A stretch of 64,000 bases of DNA, taken from the NCBI GenBank assembly GCA_900239685.1, contig OENT01000035.1, forward strand, positions 232,803-296,802, in the 5' to 3' direction. Shown piece after piece: positions 23,632 through 48,341 of this stretch. The number at the start of each line of letters is the position of its first letter. Within the stretch, counting starts at the first letter, position 1. The stretch is from Rotaria macrura. Its lineage: Eukaryota; Rotifera; Eurotatoria; Philodinida; Philodinidae. The notes below the pieces were generated by a model that saw only the letters and a program-made list of their open reading frames with translations, ran no database searches and had not been told where the DNA came from. A program made the position numbers and the translations under genes.

Positions 23632-26356
23632 TTATATATTTTCTTGTTGTAGTTGTTTACAGATATTTCTGACTTGCCTCTTTAAATCTTCTTCATGATC
23701 AATCTGATAAATTCTAATAGTTTTTCCTGATAATTTTGTTAGATTTATGATTGTTTGTAAATGAATGATAATCTTTTGATAAATATTACTTGATATAAAG
23801 ATCAAATCATATTTTTTCCAATCATTATTTATATGAAAGGGTTTACCTTGTAAAAATGTTTTAGCTGTTAGATTGCTCTTTGATGATTGTAAATCATCAA
23901 TGAAATATGCAGAAACTATATATTTTTGTTGTAATTGTTTTGGTTCGAATAATTGTAAAAGATCATCACCGAGTATAAATGGATATTGATGATACCAACT
24001 TTCAATACGATGTTCTTGATCAGCAATTAATATGAATCGAGGATAGTTTTTGTTTGCTGAATATGAAGATTTGATATCAGTAGCACTACGACAACGTGGT
24101 GGTGGAGGTTTTAAATGGATGGTTGACGTCAGTTGAACACTAGACGGAGCTCGTTGACGAGAAGGTGATGAGCGTAATGTTTTACTACGAGGATACAAAT
24201 CATGTTCAGTTTTGAATATAGGTGGAGGACTTGGTGTTATCGATGTTGAAGGATTATTATCGTAATCCGAAAGATCAGATATGAGTAATTGAGTGCGTTT
24301 CTTTTCAGTACAGAAAACTGTTGTGGAACTAGAACGAAGACGAGGTGGTATTGATGCAGTCAACTTAAATTTTGATTTCGATGATAAACTATGAATATCA
24401 GTTATAAGAGTGGGATGTATGGGCTTTGATGCAACGATAAATGGTTCGAATATTAAACGGGGAATAGTTTCGGTGGTCCGTTGTGTCGATCGATGACGAG
24501 CAAATGAACTGTAAGATGCTAAATTCGATCGTTGTAAATCACGAGCAAGAACTGAAGCCAATGATGATGCTGAGACACCTATTTTTATGAATAATATTTT
24601 TTTTATAAGACACAATGATTCGACGATGAATAAGAATTGAAAATATCTTATGAATGATGATAACTACGAGTCGCTTCCTATGACAATAGATGATTTGTAA
24701 TCAATAGGTTCCTCATCTCAGTCTAATTATTGTTCAAAACTATGAAATCTAATGCCTGTATCAAGTAACTGTGAAGAAGTAAACGACTGATGAAATTGGT
24801 AGTTCAGAAAAAGAAAATTTCAAGGTGTTCCCTTCTTCAAACGAGAATTATGACTATCTAAGTAAATATTTTGTTTGATCTTGCATCCTCATCATACATA
24901 AGATGCACATTCTGAACTACTGATTTATAGATCGATGAACTGCTATGAAACTAGTAAATATCGGCAAGATAAAATATGAAAAGTCATAAATAGTTTTCCA
25001 TAGAGATCATTTCAATTTGTTCGCTTACAACTGTAAATGTCTCTAAAATAGCAGTTTCGATATATTCATCTGTCGTTTTCGAAAATATCCTATGACTTGA
25101 AATTTCCACTGCTTAGTTGAATCTAGTTTAAGCCGCTATCTAATTTGTTGCAACAATTGCATCATGTAAATTTTAACATGAAAAAAAAATATAGTTGTTC
25201 AATTTTATCTAGTTTCGATGGAAATGAATCAGCTGTGAGTTAATATTTCGAAAATATGTCTCGCAGTCTCAGAAAAAAAAATGTGAAAAATATATGAAAA
25301 ATATCTTTTTATTACTAAATTTCAACATGCCTTCGTTTAGCAGCATATGGAAGAATGCGTTCTATTCAGAGTGTCAAAGAATATTATCTTGATAATTATT
25401 AGTAATGCACTAGAAAATATTTTTATTCCAACCGGACACGAACAAATTCATTTCGTTTTACGACAGAACTACAATCAGAACCTAGCTTAAAATGATTTAT
25501 CTTACTCATCTAAATCTTACATAAAAATCATGAGAATTTTGTTACGTTTTTGATGAACTAGATAAAATGCATTTAGGTTATTCTGACAACATTAATAAAA
25601 AATCAACATTTACTATAGCATCTGTTCATATAATTGAATATCAATTTTAAATATGAATAGAAAAAAAGCATATGTTGCACCTGAATCTGATTTCAATACC
25701 GCTGATTTTTTATCGTCTTGTTGCTGAGAAATGATTTGTTTCAATGTTGTAAATGAATGCCCATCACAATTAAAAATCGATGTCGTTGGATCAACAAGTA
25801 TTGCTTGTGTTGTTGCAAGACGTTTAAGTTCAGCCAATGATCGTCTTAACTGAAACCATGTTTCTGTATCAGCATATTTCTCAGCTAATGTTTGTGCTTG
25901 TTGTTTTTTACGTTTTCTTTCAGTTGTTATTTTTCGTTTTTCGTGTATTTGTTTGGGAAAATTTGGAAATGTTCGTTCTTCTTTAATCTTCGTCACAGGC
26001 ACAGTCAAAGCAGTTGGATTGATTCGTACTGGTGTTGGACGAGGTGGACGTATATTTATAGTTGATGGTGGTGAATGATCAAATGTTGCACCAAGTTCAG
26101 GTGTTGGATGAATTTGATCTACAGGTGGTGGTGATATGCGATGTTCAGTTGTTGGAATACGTACATGATGTTGAACAAAACGTTTTCCCATCGTTGAATC
26201 AGATCTGTGGTGTTGACTTCGATTATCAATACCGAGCTGAAACATATCATTCACAGCATCTTTAGATGGTAGACTTGAATGTGGTCGTGATGTTCCCGTT
26301 GGCCAACGTGGAAATTGATAATTTGATATAGGAACATCATCTTCAATATAATTCAT
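23632..26356 (-). CDS. Unrecognised 540-residue protein, two exons
   Basis: Exon 1 is 25681-26356 and exon 2 is 23632-24578. The donor CAG|GTGC and the acceptor AATAG|GTGTC join in frame at a glycine codon to give 540 residues. The 1.1-kb intron is unusually long for the window. Residues 1-140 are Pro/Ser-rich and probably disordered. A basic helical stretch (KRKITTERKRKKQQAQ) and LAEKYADTETWFQLRRSLAE follow, then a second Ser/Pro-rich region with PPPIF and PPPPRC. The last 150 residues look folded, starting near NYPRFILIADQEHRIESWY, with strand-helix alternation (YDLIFISSN, GKTIRIYQID) and a coiled C-terminal helix. No signal peptide or membrane segment is seen. I do not recognise the family. 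The start lies 131 bp downstream of the EML gene's stop on the same strand, and 10 bp after an acceptor-like TTTCTAG, so it may be the second gene of an operon. Confidence 0.7.
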
Positions 26357-26366
26357 GGATCTTAAT

Positions 26367-26463
26367 CTAGAAAATGAATTTATAACACTAAGAAGAGAAA
26401 TAGAGTAGCGAAAAGAAACACAAAAATAAGCGAAACATGTTAGACAGAGCGTGACAATTTATT
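26367..26463 (-). promoter_or_regulatory. Intercistronic region with poly(A) signal and acceptor-like site
   Basis: Read on the minus strand, the gap between the EML stop (26488) and the next ATG (26356) has AATAAA at 26463-26458. Near its end, TTCATTTTCTAG (AG at 26368-26367) leaves a 10-nt leader before the ATG. The order stop, poly(A) signal, pyrimidine-rich acceptor, ATG fits processing of a two-gene transcript by trans-splicing. Confidence 0.4.
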
Positions 26464-26487
26464 TAGTTAACATTTGAACATATACTT

Positions 26488-39359
<12,872 letters not shown>

Positions 39360-40054
39360 TTATTAGATTAAGATTTCTCTGAGTCTGGTAACAAATTGAC
39401 AGAATAGTAAAAATGTCACATGTCACCATTGATCGTTCCATTGCTAGGATACGAATGGTGAAAAACTGAATAATGAAAGAGATAAGAGGGCGACACTCGT
39501 GAATCAATCGTTCAACAACAAGCGACATCAGTGACGACTAATGCTTTCTTCCTTCTTTGCGTTGAACATTTCCTTTGATTTGTGACGCTTTTTTGTGTTT
39601 TGAATTCTAATAGAATCAAAAAAAATTGATTGACAAAATAAATGATAATCATGTCGTTACTTTTTTGTAGATTGTAATTTATTTACCTATGTACGATTTC
39701 AACTTGTTTTTCTTTCGCATTCGAAATGTATTTTTGCTGCTCTCAGGTTTCTTTCGTTGGCAGATATTTAACGAAAGGTTTCTTTTTTTCTATTGAACAC
39801 TGATTTTTACATACATACAATATATATTACAGCTACATTCAATCAGTAATAATCGATTATCGAGTATATTTAACTTTTCGATGTAGTAATAATTGTCAAT
39901 GCCAATCAATTACATAGAATAAAATTCAATCGTCTGAATTTTTTAAGTATTTGGAGAACATTGAAACTCAAGGATTCCTGCTGGCATTTTCACGTTCTGT
40001 AAACATACATATTTAAATCTTGTTTAACCTTGTTTGATTTTTGGATGCTATGCG

Positions 40055-40086
40055 ATGACTTTTTAGAGCCATGACTTTTTAGAGCC
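40055..40086. repeat. 16-bp tandem duplication
   Basis: Two exact copies of ATGACTTTTTAGAGCC placed head to tail, followed by the first four bases of a third copy. Confidence 0.9.
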
Positions 40087-40786
40087 ATGACAATTAACAT
40101 CGCATGAGGTACAATAACATTGCGTGCTACAATTGTCTCGTTTTCTGTATACACTGGACTATGGATATTTATGAATAGAATTAATTTAGAATCATTTTCC
40201 ATAAGATGGTATGTATATGAATCAAAAACTTCAGAACAATTATCCTACAAGAAGTGATAATAGTTGTACAGTCTATTATTTGTAGAAATCATAACCACAA
40301 TCTAAATTGATACACTTAAGAAGAAATGTATACAAGCATATTCGATATCATTCAGCAATAATTTCTAATTACTTAAATGTATCCGAATCAACTTTTCTCT
40401 CTATGGAAAAAAATTGGAATTAGAATTGTTGTATATTTATCGGAACTACATTCGTCCATCCGTCACGATCAGCTCAAATCAAAACGTATATAATATTTTT
40501 CAGATTACAAAAAAACATTGAATGTGATCGTGTCAAATATGTTTGTCTTTTCACCTATTCTCGACATCATACTCTTTCATATAATGAATATGATCTTATT
40601 TAATTGGATTCATCTTACGTTAGAGATTCATGAAAATAAATGAATAAACTTGACGAATTCTTACGAAATTACTGCGGTAGAATAAAAACGATTGTGAATG
40701 ATTCCTTAAGTATGTCAATTCATATGTGATCACTTTCCTACAATTTTCGTTTTCGTGTATTTTAAAGTTATCTATCACATATCAGG

Positions 40787-40879
40787 ATGTCACGTAAAAA
40801 TAAATCTAAGAACATTATACAATTAGAAAAATATCGCGCAGATAGTGATGCACTTTCAAGTCAGAACTCACAAGAATAA
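40787..40879 (+). CDS. Possible 30-residue small ORF
   Basis: ATG to TAA, 30 residues, starting MSRKNKSKNIIQLEKY: a basic, hydrophilic start and a Ser/Gln-rich end. It is preceded by ATATCAG, an acceptor-like site ending one base before the ATG, as at other starts in this window. Amino-acid composition looks more protein-like than the neighbouring chance frames, but there is no homology I can name. It could be a micropeptide, a first exon or chance. Confidence 0.2.
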   Translation: MSRKNKSKNIIQLEKYRADSDALSSQNSQE

Positions 40880-42799
40880 ATTTGATTACAATGAATTTTT
40901 AATTTTGAACACATGCGTGTGTGTGGTAACAGACATTGAAGACAATCTTATAGAATGACTATACTCAACTTCAGTAACGATACCTTCAACAAAAACAAAA
41001 CTAAAGGTCATACAATATCCATTTTCACTATTGCTTTCCAGGGTTTTGAAAATCAATGAGACTGTTAAGATACTGACTTTTAATGTGTCTATGTTGTTGA
41101 CGATAGTTACAGTGTTTGTTTTGTGAATTTGAACGAAACATATAATACTCAAATATATTCACTAGCAGTATGAACATTTCAATTAGTTTAATAGATCGAG
41201 AAGGACGTGAAAAATTTTCTATTCAATCAATCGATGTAATAGTTTACATCAGTTAATATTATATCACGTTTAATTGAAGGGACTCTCACTCGACCTCATT
41301 TCAAAAACATAAAGTAAAAACTCAACTGTCAAATTGAGTTATGCTATCCTCTCTTTGATTATACAGAGACGCTCATATAAATATATGTATATATCGCTTT
41401 TAATTAAATATCCAATTTTTTTTCATTGATTCTATCGTAATAATCCATATTATATCTTTACATGTAATAATGTCATTAATGACAAGATGGTTGCGATACA
41501 ACAATGCATTATACGTGTTCATGTTTACTTCACACAACTGATGATCAAGTGTGAACTATAATTTTAGTCAAATTAAGATAGTTTATCTTTCCAAACATTC
41601 AAATGAAACGATCATCGACCTCTCTCTTTAAAGTTAATCATATCTTTGATTTGAACAAAAATGAAAAGAAAAAAACCAAACTATCTTCATGTATAGCTAA
41701 TTAATACATTTTCTACATCTAGTAACCATTAAAATTCATTGTTTCTCAGATTTATCTTCACTGTTTGATTGTCAGAGAGCAAAAATAGTATTCAACTCAA
41801 CAAGTTTTCCCGTAGTTAATTTCGAAAACAAACCATTCGTCACTTGTATCACATGTATTTTTTTACATTGACATTTATTGCTGAAAATAAAAAATTAGTA
41901 GAAATCTGGTTAATCTCGAATAAAAATATTTGATCTTAGAAAAGAAAATCATCTTTATATTCTTGCTATAAAACCTCAAGTTTCATATTGTTTCGTTTTA
42001 ATCATCATGAATATACATTTATGCCCATCATCCTTATCTTTTTAAATAACAGATCAAAAAACAAGTTCAGTCGGTCAAGTCTTTGTTGTTTGAATTGTTG
42101 TCGACATATACATATCAATACTAATTGATGTGTAGAGAACGACAAATGAGATGAAGCTTGTCTTGTTGATATGTATAAAATGAGTAAAGCTGACAGGGCG
42201 GCAGAAGGAGTCAACCATATAATATTCACTACACATAAGTGTCGAATATAATCATCATCATCGTATAGAAAATAGACAAGGACAAAAAGTCACTTCATAT
42301 TTAGATCGTATTGATGAGATGACTTGTATGAATTGAATCATATCGCAAGTTACATGCGTGTAATCGGTTTGGACAGCAATGTATGCATGCATACATGGCT
42401 ATATATTCTAATTGAGGTTGCTGGTCTGTATCCTAATGTATTTGTCAGCATCAATTAGAACGAGAGCATGTCGTTGTCATCAGAAAGAACAAATACACAG
42501 ATGGAGTGACAACAATCATTTAGCAAGATAGATATCGAACATCGTCGTCAACGTCAATGTATATACTTGCTTGTCATAAAACATAGCGGAAAAGAAATAT
42601 GAGTGAAATGAAGTGTCAAATGACTAGCAAAAAAAACCAGAAAAATCGATATCTATCAAAATGACTTTCGTTTGAACTAGACTGGTTGAATTAAATATTC
42701 GTCAGCAATTTAATATTGATCTATTTCAAAGATAGCCTTCGTCTATAGACATCAAATCATGATAATGTTGACAGTTACGATTAATATTTAATAATGATT

Positions 42800-44577
42800 T
42801 GAGGAATCAAATCCGATTTTTATATTTCTATTGTTATGTTTATATATTTGTCAATGCTATTTCAGCTATTTTTCTTATTGAATTTTGCTTGTTTTCTTCA
42901 TCGGATGATCGATATGTATCCATGCACATACGCATTCAACTTCTTCATTTATCATTATCTCATTTACATCTCTTTTGTTCTTTTCGTTGGCTTGTCTTCT
43001 CGCGCTTGTCGAGATAGGTCATGTTTCGCATCATCATCATCATCGCCATCGCTCGTCGATAAATCATTCTCCTGCTGCTTGACTGCTTTCTGCTTGTCAG
43101 AATATTGTTATTACGACATACACAGAACGATTGATGATAAATGATGAGAGCTCGGCTCGTTTGTACTAACATGATGCGGAGTCTCATATGCTATGCGATC
43201 GATCAAGATCATTATTCGTGTGGGTGAGTGACAAATGAGCGACCGTTGATGATGATGATGATCATGCGCATGTCGAGACGATCGATATACAGACGTACAT
43301 GTATCTTTATGTGCATGTTTTATGTCATCAGCTAGTCGAGCGATCATCATTATCAGTTGGTCAGCCGATTGTGATGACAAGTCGACAGGAAAGTTCGTTT
43401 CTACTGTCACAATTGTCGACATTCATCATTAAAAGTAGACTGAATAACACTGAAAGGTTTGCTCTTATAATATATAGAAAATACTAATCATTTTAGATAG
43501 AAATCAAATATAACTTCTTAATGTGATATAACAAACTTATTTAGTTAAGAATCTTCTATTAGCACAAATATGTGAGATATATCATTATGATCGTTCTTTA
43601 ACATATTAACATGATTCTATGTATATGCGTACATGAATATAATATTTTTCTCATTGTATCAAGAAAGATAATACTTATGTCGATGATTTATGTGATTGAA
43701 ATTACATTTTTTGTTTTTGTCTGAGATATTTATCATGAATATTTTTCTTCTTTTTTATTTAACATATTTAATAATGAGATCGATTGAAAAGATAATTTTC
43801 TAAAGCATTCGATCTCGTTTCATGACCACCTCCTGTCACTTTTTCAATACAAAAAACATATGTGATCAATGATTAATGCTTATTTTTAAAAATGATCTAT
43901 TAGTCAAATTACATATCTCTTTCAATTCATTCATATTTGACGTTTAATGAACTTTATTTGTACGAAGAAGATAAATGAAATGAAGGAATACATTGACATC
44001 AATCGTAAGTAGATGCATGAGACGGGCGCCTTCGTTTATCATTTGTCTTCGTTTATATACATTTATCTATTTGAACCGATTGACAGTTGATCGATGCCTT
44101 GTAGTTCTATGATTGTGTGAAAGAAACATAAAAAAACAAAATCGAACATGGAGAAAATGCGGCAAGCTACATTATCATCAGAGAAGTCTACAGAGAGGAG
44201 AGAGAGAGAGAGAGAGAGCGAGAGAGCAAGTATAGATGGAATCTCTCTTCGGTCTTGTCATCACTCATCTTTTTCTTTTCTCCTCTTACTTGCTCTGTAA
44301 TTGGCATGTGTCAAGTATCGGTGTATGTATACTCGCTTGGAGGTCTCATGCATGATGATCATTTATCACACACACAAATCTCTTCTCTTTCTCATGTACG
44401 CTTGACAGTCGGATAGAGAAAAATGAGAGAGAAGGCGAGCGCACGCGCATATACATACACAAAAGGGGAGAGAAAAAAATCATAGAAAGAGAGAAAGAGA
44501 TGAGAGGAAGCCAGGAAAAGCTTTCATTCATTTATTCATTGACTTTTTAGATAAAGATTACAAATAATAACAGCAAA
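42800..44577. other. Probable upstream regulatory region of the zinc-finger gene
   Basis: Composition differs from the flanks, with GATC/ATCG-rich words (for example CGATCGATC near 43195 and 43275), ATGATGATG runs and a strong purine tract near 44193-44230. Several overlapping open frames on both strands (42836-43144, 43111-43422) arise from the His/Asp/Ser-coding trinucleotide runs and carry no recognisable domain. Given the adjacent developmental zinc-finger gene, enhancer or promoter DNA is the likeliest content; this is inference. Confidence 0.35.
44193..44230. repeat. (GA)n microsatellite
   Basis: A near-pure GAGA tract about 410-450 bp upstream of the zinc-finger start codon. In insects such tracts are bound by GAGA factor, but no such claim can be made here. 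Confidence 0.9.
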
Positions 44578-44578
44578 C

Positions 44579-44615
<37 letters not shown>

Positions 44616-44616
44616 T
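44578..44616. repeat. (TTA)n microsatellite in the 5' leader region
   Basis: About twelve ATT/TTA triplets, 26 bp before the zinc-finger ATG. Confidence 0.9.
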
Positions 44617-44641
44617 CTATTAACAAATATAAAGCACGGTT

Positions 44642-45631
44642 ATGTCTTCCACAACAACAACTAATACTTATCTAAAGCCAGATTATTTACAACCACTTAA
44701 TAGCACATCGTATTCGTCTCCATCAACTTCAGTATGTGGTTATGATCACTCGAATTCAATAAAGAATTTTCATTTTTTTTAGTATGATTCAACTCAAAGT
44801 CCATTAGCATTACTTGCTCAAACATGTTCGAGCATCGGTAAAGATTCTCCGTCGCCTTCATCCTCATCCTCATCATGCTTATCGTTAAATACATCATTAC
44901 TACCGAGTACAGCCCCGCCTATTATAACATCTCTCGTATCTAAATCCTCGTCTTCTCTTTCATCGACATCAATCAATGAAAAACCATTAGTATCATCCAA
45001 ACGCTCATCACCATCACAGTCAAATAGTACGATTGCCAATAAAAAGTCAACTGTTCCAGTGAAACCCAGTACAATGACACCATCATCGTCGTCTTTCGTC
45101 GAATCAAATCCATTATCAGCTCATTTACCACCCATATTTGATCCAACAACAACTGCTGCTGCGCTTCTTCTTCGTTCTTCTCTTGCTTATCTAGCTGCTC
45201 AACAGCAACAGCAACAACAACAACAGCAGCAGCAGCAACAGCACTATCATTCATTTTCAACACCGTGTACAGTACCTGGTTGTTTACAATGTGAAACAGT
45301 TCGACATATACTTGCAGCGTCAGTCCATAGTCAACCGTATAACTGTCATTGGTATTCTTGTAATGCAAGATTTTCATCAGCTGAAGAACTTATGGAACAT
45401 TTGCGACATAGTCATACATCAATAGGAAAGGCAACGTCTGTGTATCAACATCAAAATCAAAACCAAAATCAAAACCAAAATCAAAATCATCATCGTTTTC
45501 ATCCATATTTAAAACCTCCATTGATGTTAAACAACAATGATCAGTTACCATTTTTTTATCCTCACTTGTCTTTGTCACCGATGACAGGAACAACACGACG
45601 TACGAACAATAATACAAACAACAATAATTAA
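44642..45631 (+). CDS. Noc/Elbow (ZNF503/ZNF703, NET family) zinc-finger repressor
   Basis: Two exons, 44642-44731 and 44783-45631, encode 312 residues. The family acts in the nucleus as transcriptional co-repressors in development. Family marks in order are as follows. YDSTQSPLALLAQTCSSIG (about residues 31-49) contains the conserved Sp-like motif. A Ser-rich stretch and an SPLxAHLPP-like segment follow. Next is a Cys-rich buttonhead-like box (TPCTVPGCLQCETVRH), then a single atypical C2H2 finger with C218, C223, H236 and H239 or H241, followed by LHPYLK-like HRFHPYLKPPL. Between them lie a polyglutamine run (about 14 residues, 45200-45242) and an Asn/Gln repeat (45451-45492). The protein is shorter than vertebrate ZNF503/703 (about 590-650 residues), mainly in the linker regions. 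The name rests on motif order; I cannot tell which paralogue group it belongs to. Confidence 0.88.
45200..45242 (+). repeat. CAA/CAG repeat coding polyglutamine
   Basis: Mixed CAA and CAG codons in the zinc-finger gene, encoding an uninterrupted glutamine run. Confidence 0.95.
45451..45492 (+). repeat. CAAAAT/CAAAAC hexamer repeat coding (Asn-Gln)n
   Basis: About seven in-frame units of CAAAAY-type hexamers, giving alternating Asn and Gln downstream of the zinc finger. This is probably a polymorphic minisatellite. Confidence 0.9.
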
Positions 45632-48341
45632 TCTTCATCTCTTGTTCTTTTTCTCTCTTTATCTTGAAGGCAAGGTCACATCAATCATGTGATTTTTACT
45701 ATGTAGATTAAATAACATATGCAATGATACCTTTCGCCTGATGTCTATGTCTATGAGTGTGTTTCGTCACTAATTACAGAAATTAACGCGTGTCTTATTG
45801 TGCAGTCATTCACACACGTTGACATTTGTATAAACATACAAGCATGATTGACACAAGAAGCGTTGATAGTATGTCTGTCATCATATTTATGATCAGAAAA
45901 TCAAGCCATTCATTCATACATTTCTTTTCTTTTCTGTTTTTTTTTGTTGATCTTAGAAATCTGTATATGTATTGGAGTTTATTTGTTGACACAACACTGT
46001 ATCTTTTGATCTTAATTTCTTATACCATCAATCTATAAGATATTTTTTTTCGGTATCAAGGTTATCACATGTGCTTAACAGATGATTAGATAAATAGACA
46101 AATCAGATGAAATTTTGTCTTTCGTTTCAAGAAAACAACTTCTATTGAATAGTCGACAATGGATTTTCCTTGAGACTAGTATTCTTAATTATGGAAAACA
46201 CTGTTTGCGTGACATGATTAACTTGAAATTCATTTGTTTTCAGTTTATGACATGAATACTTGTATTTGACATTGATTCGATATGAAAGCTTAATAGATGA
46301 CGTTAACAAACACATCAATGGTTTGTTTTAATTATTTAATGGATGTCTGTGTTCAATTGAAAATTATTTTCAATGAGAAATTTATCTCATTTTAGATACC
46401 GAACATAGTTAATTACACTGATTACAATGATAGATCGTTAGTTAATACACTGAACAACATGAGTGATCTTGGTATTTTCTTTTTTCGACGAGAGCTTTCT
46501 GTCCAATAGATTAATTCAGAGAAAAGGTTAATGACTACACACTTGGAAGTATCATTAGTGAGCGAAGACTTGTTTGACATTTATCAAAAAAGAGAAGAAC
46601 TCGACACAAACCCATGGTGAGAATTTGTGTCTAATCTCAAAGAGAAAAAAAACTAATAAAATCAGTGTACGAAGCTTTATAATATTCAAAATTGAAATGA
46701 GATGGATCGATGTGTATGTGTTACAAATCATTGAACAGCAACAAAATGGGAACAAAATTGATTATGTTTGACATTCATAAAATAGATCGTGTCGACATGA
46801 GGAAATTCGTCTGATACAATTAAAATTGATTCAGATTGTTTGCTTACTTGAATATGAGTTCGGCTAGAAGAAGACGATCTGTTTTCTGCTTGACAGTTTG
46901 GGAGAAAAGTAATCGAATTCTAGATTTTATTTCTATACAATCGATAAAAAAGATATGAATGATTGAAAAAAAATTTATCATGAAAGAAAAACTTTGAAAA
47001 ACAAACGTGCAGAAACTTTAATGTTTAGTTATGCTCACATTAAGAACAAAAACATCGAGTCAATTAGCATGATGCAATTTTCCTCTCTACATATCTTAAG
47101 CTGATGAAGGGTTTCAATTTGATTTTCTCGACTAAATGAATCTTTCATTTGCAGTACTACATGAAAAAGAATATTAAACTTTTGTCTAGTTTTAATGTTA
47201 ACTCCAGATGATAGGTCTCAGTGATATTAAAGGAAAACGCACACAAAAAACTCAAGAACAACCCTTATCCATGAAAAAAACATGACTTTGGAATTCACAC
47301 GGTTTGCATATAGTTGTCTTGAATGAGATCTTAGAAACTTGATAGATAACAAAACTCGCAGATATCTCGAGGATATTCATATTCATCTTACTCAAGTTTT
47401 TCTCAATGATTTCTGTATGTACACAAGATATCTGATTTCGTTCGACGATAGATGTAAGTCTAACTTAAACATCCAGTATATATCAACTCAAAAGAATGTT
47501 TTTATCGGGCTTCAATAAGTTGCCCCAACAAAAAATTCCATTTTTTTTGAGTTTCTCATGAAATAAATTGATTTATTCTTAGTTATACAACGTGTCCAGA
47601 GAGACTGAAATTTCAGGAAAAATAACTCTCAACTCTTCGAAGAGCATCTATAGAGAGATCTGATATCTTTCATTAGTTTTCAATAGTTCATTAAGAAGTA
47701 TGCAATGCAAAAGGTCACCGGTTAAAAAAGATATTCTTCTCTTGCAAGTGTAAACTAAGTGTAGTATTTTTTATCAATAGAGAAATTCTACATCTATGAC
47801 AACTCATTGAGAATCGCGTCACTGTTATCTTATGTTAGTTTAGTATGTTGATCATCAGTCGTCGAGATAAGACAAATATCATGTTAATTGACTCATTTTT
47901 TTCTTCCCAATAACAATAAGTAGGACTAAAACTAGATCAATGAATTCGACAGCATGTCTGAAGATTTATTTCATAGAAATTTATTTGAATTTCCCTTCCT
48001 GATTCGAAGCATTTTGAAATAGAAAAGAACATATGTTTATGTATTAAATACTTCGCAGCAAATTGTATGTATGTGTTTTGATATATTATCCTCATGAACA
48101 AAGATTCATTAATTGATTAAATCTCTTTAGGAAACAAATAAATCCGTACAGTGTGTCGAATTCAAATCACTAGCAGCTAAATAGAAGATGAAAAGCGAAA
48201 AAAATAAAGGTATCTATGAAGATCTAAGGATTCGTTCTAACTACATGTCTAATTACAATGTATACTAAAGTCAAGTCATATGAATAGAAATATGTATTTA
48301 GTGATTAAAAAATTGATTTTTACTTGTGCATATTTACACAA
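45632..48341. other. Convergent intergenic region
   Basis: 2.7 kb between the zinc-finger gene (+) and the ATPase-DarT gene (-). No supported gene or repeat seen; short frames near 45.8-46.0 and 46.55-46.77 kb lack features. Confidence 0.6.

Larger units (their letters stand above)
39360..42799. other. Gene-poor region upstream of the EML gene
   Basis: Includes the EML promoter. Apart from a 30-codon frame at 40787-40879, a 16-bp tandem duplication at 40055-40086 and an 18-bp palindrome at 42379-42396, I see no supported features. Open frames on the minus strand (for example 42005-42229) show no conserved motif. Confidence 0.5.

Noticed and set aside
42379..42396. 18-bp palindrome ATGTATGCATGCATACAT
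   Set aside because: Perfect but short, made of alternating purine-pyrimidine steps and not associated with a gene start; likely simple-sequence chance.
43111..43422. 103-codon open frame on the minus strand, rich in His, Ser and Asp
   Set aside because: Produced by ATG/ATC trinucleotide runs; overlaps other frames of equal quality on the other strand, with no conserved motif.
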